Notes: generated by a model from the sequence alone, not told the origin. DNA of 64,000 nucleotides from Sphingobacteriales bacterium 46-32 (GCA_001898485.1 MKTY01000019.1:620001-684000); one strand, 5' to 3'. Positions 52,798 through 61,238 are shown, numbered from the stretch's first letter. Program-made: numbers and translations.

Positions 52798-53970
52798 TCA
52801 TGCAGTGACTGCTACAGCCTGGTATTGAACAGCCAGTTCATGGAGGTCGGCATCTTCCACCTCTTTTTTGCTGTCGGCTACTTTCAGAAACTCTACGTAC
52901 AGTACATCCACATCGTTGCGGTTGAACTGGTATCCGAGCAGATGCAGGCGGTGTGCCAGTGCAGAGCGGCCGCTGCGGGCGGTAAGTACGATTTTTGAAC
53001 CATCGGCACCTACTTCTTCCGGAGCAATGATTTCATAGGTAAGAGCATCTTTCAGGAAACCATCCTGGTGGATGCCGGAAGAGTGGGAGAAGGCGTTGCT
53101 GCCCACGATGGCTTTATTGGCCTGTACGGGCATACGCATGGTATCGGCTACGAGGCGGCTCAATGGATTGAGCTGTTTTGTATTGATACTGGTATGGTAG
53201 CCGAGCGTTTGCTGATGTTGTTTCAGAATCATTACCACTTCTTCGAGCGAAGTGTTGCCTGCGCGTTCGCCCAGACCATTGATGGTACATTCGATCTGAC
53301 GAGCGCCGTTGATCACACCGGCGATGGAATTGGCGGTAGCCAGACCCAGGTCATTGTGACAATGACAGCTAAGAATGGCTTTGTCTACATTGGGCACATT
53401 ATTGATCAGGTAAGCGATTTTTTCGCCATACTGATGCGGAAGGCAGTAACCGGTAGTATCTGGGATGTTAACAACAGTAGCGCCGGCTTTGATAACCGCT
53501 TCAACCACGCGGGCCAGGTATTCGTTATCAGTGCGGCCGGCATCTTCGGCATAAAATTCCACATCGTCCACAAAGTTTTTAGCCCACTTTACACACTGAA
53601 TAGCGCGCTGGAGAATCTCTTCGCGGGTGGAGTTGAATTTCGACTTGATATGGTAGTCAGACGTGCCGATACCTGTATGGATACGTGGGCGGCGGGCTGG
53701 CTTAAGCGCAGCCGCAGCTGTTTCAATATCTTTCTGAACAGCACGGCTAAGACCGCAAACGGTCGCATTTTTGATAACACGCGATATTTCAGAAACGGAC
53801 TCAAAGTCGCCCGGCGATGAAATGGGGAAACCCGCTTCGATAATATCAACACCCAGCTCTTCGAGCGCCAGGGCCAGTTCTATTTTTTCTTTGGTATTCA
53901 ATTTGCAACCAGGCACCTGCTCGCCGTCGCGGAGCGTGGTGTCGAAGATGTAGATTTTTCCGTCGGCCAT
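52798..53970 (-). CDS. leuA: 2-isopropylmalate synthase, short form lacking the regulatory domain
   Basis: This 390-residue TIM-barrel enzyme condenses acetyl-CoA with 2-oxoisovalerate, the first leucine step. Catalytic motifs: [48 protein letters not shown] (metal Asp and Arg), [56 protein letters not shown] (metal His pair), and GIHQDGFLK in subdomain II. The chain stops where the C-terminal allosteric dimerisation domain (about 110-120 residues in ~510-residue LeuA proteins) would begin. Short forms occur in Flavobacteriia and relatives. Classical leucine feedback inhibition is therefore unlikely (inference). It heads leuACDB. Inverted repeats lie in its leader. Confidence 0.94.
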   Translation of the reverse strand: MADGKIYIFDTTLRDGEQVPGCKLNTKEKIELALALEELGVDIIEAGFPISSPGDFESVSEISRVIKNATVCGLSRAVQKDIETAAAALKPARRPRIHTGIGTSDYHIKSKFNSTREEILQRAIQCVKWAKNFVDDVEFYAEDAGRTDNEYLARVVEAVIKAGATVVNIPDTTGYCLPHQYGEKIAYLINNVPNVDKAILSCHCHNDLGLATANSIAGVINGARQIECTINGLGERAGNTSLEEVVMILKQHQQTLGYHTSINTKQLNPLSRLVADTMRMPVQANKAIVGSNAFSHSSGIHQDGFLKDALTYEIIAPEEVGADGSKIVLTARSGRSALAHRLHLLGYQFNRNDVDVLYVEFLKVADSKKEVEDADLHELAVQYQAVAVTA

Positions 53971-53972
53971 AA

Positions 53973-53998
53973 TTTATCAATATATTGGAGTTGATAAA
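53973..53998 (-). promoter_or_regulatory. Inverted repeat over the leuA translation start region
   Basis: TTTATCAA (53998-53991 on the minus strand) and TTGATAAA (53980-53973) form an exact 8-bp inverted repeat with a 10-base spacer, ending 2 bases before the leuA ATG. It may hide the ribosome entry site in a hairpin or bind a regulator. Confidence 0.55.
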
Positions 53999-54085
53999 AA
54001 TGCAGGCTGCTTATTTTTGCTTGCTTGCTATTTAATGGAACCATAAACAACCTGCAGAACTAAATTAACCCCTGTGGAGGGGCGG

Positions 54086-54112
54086 GTAAAACCAAAATTG
54101 CCGGGGTTTTAC
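54086..54112. promoter_or_regulatory. Inverted repeat in the divergent leuA / 54181 region
   Basis: GTAAAACC (54086-54093) and GGTTTTAC (54105-54112), exact 8-bp arms 11 bp apart, midway between two divergent genes. This is the position and form expected of an operator for one or both promoters. Confidence 0.5.
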
Positions 54113-54180
54113 ACGGTTAAAAATGGCAAAAAACGTCTGAAACCCTTTACAGACAAGGATTTCAAAATACAGGAATTACG

Positions 54181-55728
54181 ATGCCCAACCGTTCTACAGA
54201 TGCTTTGTTTCAACTGGTAAAGTCGCTGGAAAAGAGCGAAAAGCGCAATTTCAAGCTCTTTGTGAAGCGCAATTCAGCGTCTGATGACCTGAAGATCATC
54301 CAGCTTTTTGATGCACTCGATAAAATGGCTGACTATGATGAGGCAACCCTGCTCAAAAAGAACAAGGCTATCCGCAAACAACAACTCTCGAATATGAAGG
54401 CTCACCTGTACAAACAGATACTGGCCAGCCTCCGTATTATCAAGGATGAAAATAATATTGATATTCAGTTGCATGAGTTGATGGACCATGCGCGTATTCT
54501 TTATAATAAAGGGCTCTATCTGCAAACCCTTAAGGCACTCAAACAGTTTAAAGATCTGGCCCGGGCCAATAACCAGATCAGTTACCTGCAGCAGGCTCTT
54601 TTTTTTGAAAAGAAAATTGAGGCCTTGTATATTACCCGCAGTATGCAGCACCGGGCCGATGAACTGTGTCAGGAAGCAGATAATGTCAATAGCGCACTAA
54701 CGGTAGTTAACCGACTGTCTAATCTTTCACTTCAGTTATACAGCTGGTATATCCAGCATGGTCATGCGCGCAACGAAAAGGATATGCGCAGCATACAGGT
54801 GTTTTTTCAGATTAACCTGCCACCTGAGACCGGCCGTCTCACTGGTTTTTATGAGCGGCTGTATCTCTATCAGAGCTATTGCTGGTACGCATTTATCCGG
54901 CTTGATTTTCTCCAGTATTACCGGTACTGCCAGAAATGGGTAGACCTTTTTGATACCAATCCCGATATGCTTGCAGTAGAGACAGCCAGCTATATCAAAG
55001 CCATGCACAACCTGATGAGTGCCCACTTTGACCTGCTCAATTCAGATAAGCTGGCAGCCGATATCAAAAAGTTTGAACAGTTTGCCCGTCACAAACTGGT
55101 GGCGCAAAATGATAATAACCGTATTCTAACCTATCAGTACCTGTATACAGCCCGCATTAACCTTTATTTTTTGCAGGGCACTTTTGAAAAGGGACTGAAA
55201 ATGGTACCTTTTCTCGAAGACATGCTGAAGGAATACGGCATTTACCTCGATACACACCGGGTACTGGTCTTTTATTATAAGATAGCCTGTCTCTATTTTG
55301 GCAGTGGTAATAATGAAAAAGCGATAGATTACCTCAACCGCATCATCAACCAGAAAGCCGACCTGCGTACAGATTTGCAGTGTTATGCCCGGCTGCTGCA
55401 TCTCATAGCGCATTATGAACTCGGCAACTTTGATTTGCTGGAATACCTGATCAAATCAGTGTACCGCTATATGGCCAGGATGGAAAACCTGAGTAAGGTA
55501 GAGGATGAGATGTTTGCATTTCTTCGCCGTTCGTTTCATGTGGGCGCGCATGCCCTGACTCCGGAATTTGAAAAGCTGCTGGTTAAACTCAAAAAGTATG
55601 AAGGCAACCCGCTCGAATCCCGTGCCTTTGCTTATCTCGATGTAATCTCCTGGCTCGAAAGCAAGATCAATAAGGTGAATGTGCAGGATGTGATCCGGGA
55701 GAAATATGCGCGGAGGAAAAACAAGTAA
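54181..55728 (+). CDS. Conserved Bacteroidota protein of unknown function, helical repeat
   Basis: This 515-residue, apparently cytoplasmic and almost wholly alpha-helical protein has no signal peptide or membrane segment. The N-terminus (STDALFQLVKSLEKSEKRNFKLFVKRNS) and the TPR-like helical pairs through residues ~90-480 (e.g. LYNKGLYLQTLKALKQFKDLARANNQ and YFGSGNNEKAIDYLNRIINQK) resemble a widespread Bacteroidota protein family without assigned function. It probably acts as a protein-interaction scaffold. It is divergent from leuA, 210 bp away, and followed by repeat DNA before carA. Confidence 0.8.
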   Translation: MPNRSTDALFQLVKSLEKSEKRNFKLFVKRNSASDDLKIIQLFDALDKMADYDEATLLKKNKAIRKQQLSNMKAHLYKQILASLRIIKDENNIDIQLHELMDHARILYNKGLYLQTLKALKQFKDLARANNQISYLQQALFFEKKIEALYITRSMQHRADELCQEADNVNSALTVVNRLSNLSLQLYSWYIQHGHARNEKDMRSIQVFFQINLPPETGRLTGFYERLYLYQSYCWYAFIRLDFLQYYRYCQKWVDLFDTNPDMLAVETASYIKAMHNLMSAHFDLLNSDKLAADIKKFEQFARHKLVAQNDNNRILTYQYLYTARINLYFLQGTFEKGLKMVPFLEDMLKEYGIYLDTHRVLVFYYKIACLYFGSGNNEKAIDYLNRIINQKADLRTDLQCYARLLHLIAHYELGNFDLLEYLIKSVYRYMARMENLSKVEDEMFAFLRRSFHVGAHALTPEFEKLLVKLKKYEGNPLESRAFAYLDVISWLESKINKVNVQDVIREKYARRKNK

Positions 55729-55747
55729 GAATGTGCTGATGGAGAGA

Positions 55748-55840
55748 ATAGTTGACAGTGAACAGTTGACAGTAAACAGTGGACAGCCCTTTAAACTCTT
55801 TATACCCTTTATACTCTTTAAACTTTTATACCTTTTTCCC
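55748..55840. repeat. Composite repeat: AGTTGAC 7-mers joined to a 9-mer pyrimidine block, left copy
   Basis: About five heptads (AGTTGAC, AGTGAAC, AGTAAAC, AGTGGAC) are followed by CCCTTTAAACTCTTTATAC-type nonamers. A 34-bp stretch (55769-55802) recurs exactly as its reverse complement at 57678-57711. The two copies face each other across carA and the acetyltransferase gene. Confidence 0.85.
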
Positions 55841-55903
55841 TGACTGTGGATAATCTTTGCCTGTTTGTGAAATATTTTGGCTGGACATAAACTTTTTCCG
55901 TCT

Positions 55904-55911
55904 TACTTTTG
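55904..55911 (+). promoter_or_regulatory. Probable -7 element TACTTTTG of carA
   Basis: TACTTTTG is an exact TAnnTTTG match 57 bp before the carA ATG. TTTG upstream (55876-55879) lies 24 bp away, longer than the usual 19-20. Confidence 0.5.
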
Positions 55912-55968
55912 CGCAATTTGTTCAACCGAGCCAGGCGGCAAACCTGGTGCAAAAAACCTCATAACTGA

Positions 55969-57075
55969 ATGACAGATAAACAATTACCCGCTGTACTCGT
56001 ACTGGCAGATGGTACCGTGGCTCATGGTAAAGCATTTGGTGCAATTGGTACCGCTACTGGTGAAATTTGTTTTAATACAGGTATGACCGGATACCAGGAA
56101 GTCTTTACCGACCCCAGTTACTATGGTCAGATACTGATCATGAATACGGTACATGTGGGTAACTATGGAGTTAAAGAAGATGAGGTGGAGTCTGACAACG
56201 TTAAAATCCGTGGTCTTATTGGTCGTAACCTGGAAGACGGTTATTCCCGCAAACTGGCCAATGGGTCGCTCGAGGAATATCTGAAAGCCAATAATATAGT
56301 TTCTATTGAAGGCGTGGATACCCGAGCACTGGTAGCACATATCCGCACCAAAGGTGCTATGAACTGTATCATTTCTTCGGAGACTACCGATGTGGAAGCG
56401 CTGAAAGCCAGGCTGGCCCAGGTACCTGACATGGATGGTCTGGAACTGGCTTCGCATGTAAGCACGACCGAAGCATATGAAATGGGTAATCCTGATTCAG
56501 ATGTGCGGATTGCTGTAATGGACTATGGCGTGAAACAGCATATTCTGCACTGTATGACAGACCGCGGAGCTTTTGTAAAAGTATTTCCGGCTAAAACGGC
56601 GCTTGAAACGGTGAATGCATTCAGGCCGCATGGCTATTTTATTTCCAACGGCCCGGGCGATCCCTCTGCTATGGATTATGCGATTACAACGGTAAAAGAA
56701 ATTCTGAAAGAAGAAAAGCCTGTATTCGGCATTTGCCTTGGGCACCAGTTGCTGGCGCTGGCCAACGATATCCCTACTTTTAAAATGCACCATGGCCACC
56801 GCGGCCTTAATCATCCGGTTAAAAACCTGGTGACCGGTCGTTCAGAGATCACCACGCAGAATCATGGTTTTGGAGTGGATCCTGAAGCGGTTAAAAAGGC
56901 AGATCATATTGAAGTAACCCATGTAAACCTTAACGATCAGTCTATTGAAGGAATCAGGGTAAAGGGTAAACCTGCATTCTCGGTGCAGTATCACCCCGAA
57001 AGCACCCCCGGACCTCATGACAGCCGTTACCTGTTTGATCAGTTTATTGAACTGATCAGGCAGCATAATAATTAA
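55969..57075 (+). CDS. carA: Carbamoyl-phosphate synthase small (glutaminase) subunit
   Basis: This 368-residue class I glutamine amidotransferase delivers ammonia to CarB for pyrimidine and arginine synthesis. The N-terminal domain has GEICFNTGMTGYQEVFTDPSYYGQI. The glutaminase domain has the nucleophile Cys in VFGICLGHQLLALA and the His/Glu pair in SVQYHPESTPGPHDS. The length is normal. carB is not in the window. The gene and its neighbour are bracketed by two inverted copies of an intergenic repeat. A small hairpin (CCAGG...CCTGG, ~55931-55952) lies in the leader. Confidence 0.96.
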   Translation: MTDKQLPAVLVLADGTVAHGKAFGAIGTATGEICFNTGMTGYQEVFTDPSYYGQILIMNTVHVGNYGVKEDEVESDNVKIRGLIGRNLEDGYSRKLANGSLEEYLKANNIVSIEGVDTRALVAHIRTKGAMNCIISSETTDVEALKARLAQVPDMDGLELASHVSTTEAYEMGNPDSDVRIAVMDYGVKQHILHCMTDRGAFVKVFPAKTALETVNAFRPHGYFISNGPGDPSAMDYAITTVKEILKEEKPVFGICLGHQLLALANDIPTFKMHHGHRGLNHPVKNLVTGRSEITTQNHGFGVDPEAVKKADHIEVTHVNLNDQSIEGIRVKGKPAFSVQYHPESTPGPHDSRYLFDQFIELIRQHNN

Positions 57076-57129
57076 GCTTACTGACTGTTCCCACATGATT
57101 TAAGGGAGCCGGTAAAAATATATGGTACT

Positions 57130-57654
57130 ATGTTTCCGGAATTGCAGACAAACAATTACTGGTTAAAAGAAATTCAAAGGGCTGATCAGCCCTTTGTTTA
57201 TGAAGGGCTCAGCCATCCGGAGGTGATCCGCTATTATGGCGTCTGGTATGAAACCCTGGAGGCAACTGCCGGACAAATGGATTTTTATGAGCGTGTATGG
57301 AAGGAGCAAACAGGCTGTTTCTGGAAAATTGTATCAAAAGAAAAAGATGAAGTGATGGGTGTTTGTGGCATGAATGGTTACCTGCCACAACATGAGCGCG
57401 CCGAACTGGGCTACTGGCTGCTGCCGGCATATTGGGGAAAAGGAGTGATGCGGGAAGTGTTGCCGGTAGTGATAGCTCATTTGTTTGCTCACTGGAAGCT
57501 ACACCGGCTCGAAGCGGTGGTGGAGGAAGGGAATATTGCCAGCAGCCGCCTGGCAGAGAAACTTGGTTTTGTGTTTGAAGGTGTTTTGCGCGATGCGGAA
57601 ATCAAGAAAGGGATGAGGGTTTCGTTGCGGATGTACAGTCTGTTAAAAGTATAA
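57130..57654 (+). CDS. GNAT family N-acetyltransferase, RimJ/RimL type
   Basis: This 174-residue protein has the typical RimL-like plan: N-terminal ADQPFVYEGLSHPEVIRYYG, acetyl-CoA-binding core AELGYWLLPAYWGKGVMREVLPVVIAHLF (~97-125), and HRLEAVVEEGNIASSRLAEKLGFVFEGVLRDAE (~130-160). Members acetylate N-terminal or side-chain amino groups of proteins or small molecules in the cytoplasm. The target is unknown. It lies 54 bp after carA and ends at the right copy of the inverted repeat pair. Confidence 0.9.
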   Translation: MFPELQTNNYWLKEIQRADQPFVYEGLSHPEVIRYYGVWYETLEATAGQMDFYERVWKEQTGCFWKIVSKEKDEVMGVCGMNGYLPQHERAELGYWLLPAYWGKGVMREVLPVVIAHLFAHWKLHRLEAVVEEGNIASSRLAEKLGFVFEGVLRDAEIKKGMRVSLRMYSLLKV

Positions 57655-57736
57655 AGGTTTAAAGGGTATAAGGAGTTTAAAGAGTTTAAAGGGCTGTCCA
57701 CTGTTTACTGTCCACTGTTTACTGTCAACTGTCCAC
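57652..57736. repeat. Composite repeat, right copy (inverted relative to 55748-55840)
   Basis: The order is RGTWTAAAG-type nonamers and then pyrimidine-strand heptads (CTGTTTA, CTGTCCA, CTGTCAA). Bases 57678-57711 are the exact reverse complement of 55769-55802. It starts at the stop codon of the acetyltransferase gene and ends 22 bp before aroQ. Confidence 0.85.
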
Positions 57737-57758
57737 TAAAGTAGCTATATTCGTTTTC

Positions 57759-58193
57759 ATGAAAATTGCGATCATCAATGGGCCTAATCTGAACCTCCTG
57801 GGTAAGCGGGAGCCAGGTATTTATGGCAATGAATCGTTTGAGGATTATTTGCAAAAGTTGAAGGCGAAATACCCTCAGATACAGTTTTCTTATTTCCAGA
57901 GTAATATTGAAGGTGAGCTGATTGATGAACTGCAACGGAGAGGATTTGATACCGATGGTATCATCATGAATCCCGGCGGTTATACTCATACGTCTGTAGC
58001 AATAGGCGATGCCATCGCAGCTATCAAAGCACCGGTAGTAGAAGTACATATCTCCAATGTACATGCCCGGGAAGAATTCAGACATCTTTCTCATGTAAGC
58101 GCCAAAGCTGCAGGCAGTCTGATAGGTCTGGGCCTGAAAGGATATGAGCTGGCAGTGGACTATCTGCTGGAGCGCCAGAATCAAATTGTTTAG
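57759..58193 (+). CDS. aroQ: 3-dehydroquinate dehydratase, type II
   Basis: This 144-residue flavodoxin-like dodecameric enzyme removes water from 3-dehydroquinate in the shikimate pathway (cytoplasm). Motifs: INGPNLNLLGKREPGIYG with catalytic Tyr22 and Arg17, YFQSNIEGELIDEL, MNPGGYTHTSVAIGDAI, and VEVHISNVHAREEFRHLS with the catalytic His. It has the normal length. It has no shikimate-pathway neighbours. Repeat DNA precedes it, leaving little room for a promoter (TATATTCG at 57746-57753 is a possible weak -7). Confidence 0.95.
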   Translation: MKIAIINGPNLNLLGKREPGIYGNESFEDYLQKLKAKYPQIQFSYFQSNIEGELIDELQRRGFDTDGIIMNPGGYTHTSVAIGDAIAAIKAPVVEVHISNVHAREEFRHLSHVSAKAAGSLIGLGLKGYELAVDYLLERQNQIV

Positions 58194-58319
58194 GAATAAT
58201 TTTTGTGCTGATACAACCTGTATTTCTCCTGTAACTGTAATACCAGGGAGGGCATATTTACGTTTATAGAGTAAGCCGGTGCAGAATTTGGGTCACTGGC
58301 GAAAAATAATATTTTTATC

Positions 58320-59027
58320 ATGCGTATTTTATTGATTGTTGTGGGTTTAATATCCGGTTATGTGGCTTCTGCGCAATGGAAGGATTTCATGATTAGTGTA
58401 AGGGGTGATACGCTCAACCGGGTGGATATGAGCGGAAAGCGCCAGGGCCCCTGGGTAGTGCATGTAGATGCGCTGCGTGGAGAGCAGGGATATGATGAAC
58501 AGGGGTATTATGAAGATGACCTGAAAGTGGGCAAGTGGGTGCGTTTTTCGCTCATGGGCGATAAGATTGCTGAAGAAAGCTATCGCTGGGGCTATCTCGA
58601 CGGACGTTCCAAATATTATAACCATACCGGTAGCCTGATCCGTGAGGAAAGCTGGCGTGCTTTTGAACCCGGTAAGGCCTTTGATACAGTAGATGTAGTG
58701 GACCCAACCGATCCCTCACGAATTAAAAACCGGGTAGTGGTGAAAGTAGATGGTAAAACCATGCGCCATGGCGAGTGGAAATATTATGATGCAGACTGGG
58801 GTACTGTATATAAAACGGAGCAGTGGTTTATGGATTCACTCAAAACCGGTAAGGATCCCGATGCGCTCGCTGCTGAAGTAGAGGATGATCTTAAACCAAT
58901 TGATGTCGGCGGCAACAAGAAGGATAAAAATGAATCAAAGAAGCCTCAGGCCATCCTGGATTATGAAAAGAAAAACTCCGGCAAAAAGAAGGTGAATGTG
59001 CGGGACGGACGGACAGGAGGAAATTAG
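58320..59027 (+). CDS. Exported MORN-repeat-like protein
   Basis: This 235-residue protein has a signal peptide (RILLIVVGLISGYVASAQ). The mature part has repeated G-x-W/Y-x-x-Y-like hairpins (GPWVVHVD, GYYEDDLKVGKWVRF, GYLDGRSKYYNHTGSLIREESW, HGEWKYYDADWG), as in MORN/YwqK-type proteins. The C-terminal ~40 residues are rich in Lys/Asp/Glu and likely disordered (NKKDKNESKKPQAILDYEKKNS). Function is unknown. Such repeats are structural rather than catalytic. The stop is followed by an inverted repeat shared with the convergent esterase gene. Confidence 0.75.
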   Translation: MRILLIVVGLISGYVASAQWKDFMISVRGDTLNRVDMSGKRQGPWVVHVDALRGEQGYDEQGYYEDDLKVGKWVRFSLMGDKIAEESYRWGYLDGRSKYYNHTGSLIREESWRAFEPGKAFDTVDVVDPTDPSRIKNRVVVKVDGKTMRHGEWKYYDADWGTVYKTEQWFMDSLKTGKDPDALAAEVEDDLKPIDVGGNKKDKNESKKPQAILDYEKKNSGKKKVNVRDGRTGGN

Positions 59028-59033
59028 CGTACA

Positions 59034-59119
59034 GAGTAAAGGGTTAAAGGTAGAAGGCAAAAGGTAAAAGGACTTTTCATTGGGCTAAGCCTTTTACCTT
59101 CTACCTTTCACCTTTAACC
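59034..59119. repeat. Inverted repeat of AAGGTAG-type 7-mers between convergent genes
   Basis: The purine arm (59037-59071; AAGGTAG, AAGGCAA, AAGGTAA heptads) faces the pyrimidine arm (59090-59119). The right arm covers the last codons and TAA stop of the esterase gene (59114-59116). This is the same element type as 13673-13802 and 32535-32620. Confidence 0.85.
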
Positions 59120-59926
59120 TCCTCTGAAGTAGTTGCTGAAGAACAACAGCTGATACTGCACTGCGTTGGCCCAGTAATTCCAGTCGTGTTTACCGGGACG
59201 CTCAATATAGTCGTGTGGTATTTTTAATTTTACCATTTTCTCGTGCAGGTGATGATTGATGTCATAAAAGAAATCTTCGGTACCGCAGTCGATAATCATA
59301 CGCGGAGTGCCTTTCTCCATTTTTTCAACTACATGTAATACTGAATAGTTATCCCAGTTTGCAGCATAACGCACTGTGTCGCCAATTCGTTTGGATACGT
59401 CAAAGCGTGTACGCGAACTGTTGAGGTCTACACCGCCGCTCATGCTGCCGCAGGCGCCAAAGAAATCTGCATGACGGATGCCCAGGAATAAACCGCCATG
59501 ACCACCCATGCTAAGGCCGGTAATGGCACGTCCTTTTTTATCGGGTACCACAGAATAGTGCGACTCGATATAGGCAGGCACTTCCGAAGCTATATATGTT
59601 TCATAACGCATGCTGCTATCGACCGGGCTGTCAAAATACCAGCTGCTGTAATCGCCATCGGGGCATACGATCATTAATCCATATTTATCTGCATAGGTCG
59701 ACAGGGCGGGTACTTTCTGAATCCAGTTACTGTAGTTGCCGCTGTAGCCGTGCAGCAGGTATACCACCGGCCAGCCTGTGGCAGGCGGTACGGTAGCGGG
59801 TTGTATAACCACACAACGGATATCTTTTTTCATAGCCTGGCTGCGTATAACGACTGTATCGACCCAGCCTGCAGATGCACAGTTGACGATCAGTAATAGA
59901 AAAAGGGAAGCGATCAGTTTTTGCAT
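59114..59926 (-). CDS. Exported esterase, esterase D/tributyrin esterase family
   Basis: This 270-residue alpha/beta hydrolase has a signal peptide (MQKLIASLFLLLIVNCASA). VVYLLHGYSGNYSNW forms the oxyanion region. The nucleophile is the Ser in AITGLSMGGHGG, the acid is the Asp in DCGTEDFFYD, and the base is the His in GKHDWNYWANAV. The fold matches the PF00756 putative esterases, which include acetyl-xylan/feruloyl and S-formylglutathione esterases. It is likely periplasmic. The Cys16 in VNCAS could alternatively be a lipobox Cys, but a Ser/Gly-type cleavage at ASA is equally plausible. The C-terminal GG and stop lie in a repeat arm. Confidence 0.88.
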   Translation of the reverse strand: MQKLIASLFLLLIVNCASAGWVDTVVIRSQAMKKDIRCVVIQPATVPPATGWPVVYLLHGYSGNYSNWIQKVPALSTYADKYGLMIVCPDGDYSSWYFDSPVDSSMRYETYIASEVPAYIESHYSVVPDKKGRAITGLSMGGHGGLFLGIRHADFFGACGSMSGGVDLNSSRTRFDVSKRIGDTVRYAANWDNYSVLHVVEKMEKGTPRMIIDCGTEDFFYDINHHLHEKMVKLKIPHDYIERPGKHDWNYWANAVQYQLLFFSNYFRGG

Positions 59927-60060
59927 GCCTTAAAGATAGTTAAATGCGGGAGTGGGTTGCATGGGCAGGGTGTTGTTTTTATTGGGTTGTCAGCTTTCAA
60001 TTGGTAGTTCCGCGTGTATTGCCGGCCTGTCACAGTCACGGGTGCAGGTTTTGCGTTTAA

Positions 60061-60109
60061 TTTGGGAATTTGCTTTCTCTGATGTATTTTTGATATCAAA
60101 ATGATATCA
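60061..60109 (+). promoter_or_regulatory. Promoter with twin GATATC operators for the SPFH-RHH operon
   Basis: TTTG (60061-60064), 20-bp spacer and TATTTTTG (60085-60092) make a full-consensus promoter. Overlapping its -7 is TTTGATATCAAA (60089-60100), a perfect palindrome. A second palindrome TGATATCA (60102-60109) is centred exactly 11 bp further, one helical turn away. Tandem same-face half-sites suit binding by Arc/MetJ-type ribbon-helix-helix dimers, and such a protein is encoded by the second gene of this operon. Confidence 0.75.
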
Positions 60110-60121
60110 AACTCAACGCAT

Positions 60122-60997
60122 ATGGAAAAGATCATTAAACCCGTATCGGGATTTTTTGCCCTGTTGCTGGCATTCGTTCTTTTGATCGGAGGCATAGCCC
60201 TGATGGCTGTATTTAATCCGGACCAGCAGGGATCGCCCGCACTATTTATAGTGGGATTGTTGCTGGCTATAACATCGATTTTTTTATTTAAAGGGCTTAC
60301 CATTATAAACCCCAATCACTCGCGTGTGTGTGTATTCTTTGGTAAGTATGTAGGTACGGTAAAAGAAAAGGGATTGAAGTTTATCAATCCCTTTTATAAA
60401 CGTATCAATATCTCATTGCGTGCGCAGAACCTGGAAAGTTCCAAACTGAAAGTGAATGATAAAATGGGTAACCCGATCGAGATCGGTGCGGTAATCGTAT
60501 GGCAGGTACGTGATACCTATAAAGCCGCTTTTGAAGTGGCGAATTACGATCAGTATGTTAAGGTGCAGAGCGAAGCTGCCATTCGCCATCTGGCCAATAG
60601 TTTCCCTTATGATAACCTCGAAGATGAAACAGCTGATATAACCCTTCGCGATGGGGCGCTGAAAGTAAACCAGATACTGGAAGAAGAACTGAATGAGCGA
60701 CTGGCTCCTGCCGGTCTGGTGATTATTGAAGCGCGTATCAGCCACCTGGCCTATGCAGCGGAGATTGCCGGAGCCATGCTGCAACGTCAGCAGGCTACTG
60801 CTATCGTAGCTGCACGTACCAAGATAGTGGAAGGAGCAGTAGGCATGGTAGAAATGGCACTCGAGATGCTGGCCGCCAAACAGGTGGTGGTACTCGACGA
60901 TGAAAAGAAAGCGGCCATGGTGAGCAATCTGATGGTAGTGCTTTGCGGAGAAAAAGCCGCTTCACCTGTGCTGAATACCGGCACCCTTTATCAGTAA
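60122..60997 (+). CDS. SPFH-domain membrane protein (stomatin/prohibitin-like)
   Basis: This 291-residue protein has two hydrophobic segments near the N-terminus (~9-30, ~38-57). A SPFH/band-7 domain follows (~65-230), with RVCVFFGKYVGTVKEKGLKFINPFYKRINISLRAQNLESSKLKVNDKMGNPIEIGAVIVWQV and IRHLANSFPYD. A short helical tail follows. SPFH proteins oligomerise into ring-like membrane microdomain scaffolds. The ATG at 60122 is preferred because an in-frame ATG at 60101 would fall inside the operator and almost at the transcription start. The RHH gene follows 19 bp after the stop. Confidence 0.88.
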   Translation: MEKIIKPVSGFFALLLAFVLLIGGIALMAVFNPDQQGSPALFIVGLLLAITSIFLFKGLTIINPNHSRVCVFFGKYVGTVKEKGLKFINPFYKRINISLRAQNLESSKLKVNDKMGNPIEIGAVIVWQVRDTYKAAFEVANYDQYVKVQSEAAIRHLANSFPYDNLEDETADITLRDGALKVNQILEEELNERLAPAGLVIIEARISHLAYAAEIAGAMLQRQQATAIVAARTKIVEGAVGMVEMALEMLAAKQVVVLDDEKKAAMVSNLMVVLCGEKAASPVLNTGTLYQ

Positions 60998-61016
60998 AAT
61001 TAAATGAGACCTGGGT

Positions 61017-61202
61017 ATGGGCGACAAGAAATCATTTGTGATCAGGATTGATGCAGATACTTATAAGGCGCTGGAAAAATGGGCAGCCGATGAGTTTCGC
61101 AGTGTGAACGGGCAAATTGAATGGGTGCTTTATCAAAAGCTGAAAGAGGCCGGCCGCATCCGCGATACTCCCGAGAAAGGAAAACAAAAGTCCCCGAAAT
61201 AA
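61017..61202 (+). CDS. Arc-family ribbon-helix-helix DNA-binding protein
   Basis: This 61-residue protein has KKSFVIRIDADTYKALEKWAADEFRSVNGQIEWVLYQKLKEAG, which fits the Arc/MetJ ribbon-helix-helix fold: one beta strand (FVIRID) for DNA contacts, then two helices for dimerisation. The C-terminal ~12 residues are basic and disordered (EKGKQKSPK). SPFH-Arc gene pairs occur in many bacteria. The likely role is to repress its own operon through the twin GATATC sites upstream of the SPFH gene. It is followed by a strong terminator. Confidence 0.88.
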   Translation: MGDKKSFVIRIDADTYKALEKWAADEFRSVNGQIEWVLYQKLKEAGRIRDTPEKGKQKSPK

Positions 61203-61238
61203 GGAATCGAAGAAAATAGAATCTATAAGGTACTTCCG

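Noticed and set aside
53971-54180. Leucine-rich leader peptide before leuA
   Set aside because: The short frames on the minus strand contain no run of Leu codons and no terminator/antiterminator pair is seen.
55748-57736. Composite transposon carrying carA
   Set aside because: No transposase, no target-site duplication recognised, and the bracketing sequence belongs to the dispersed intergenic repeat family.
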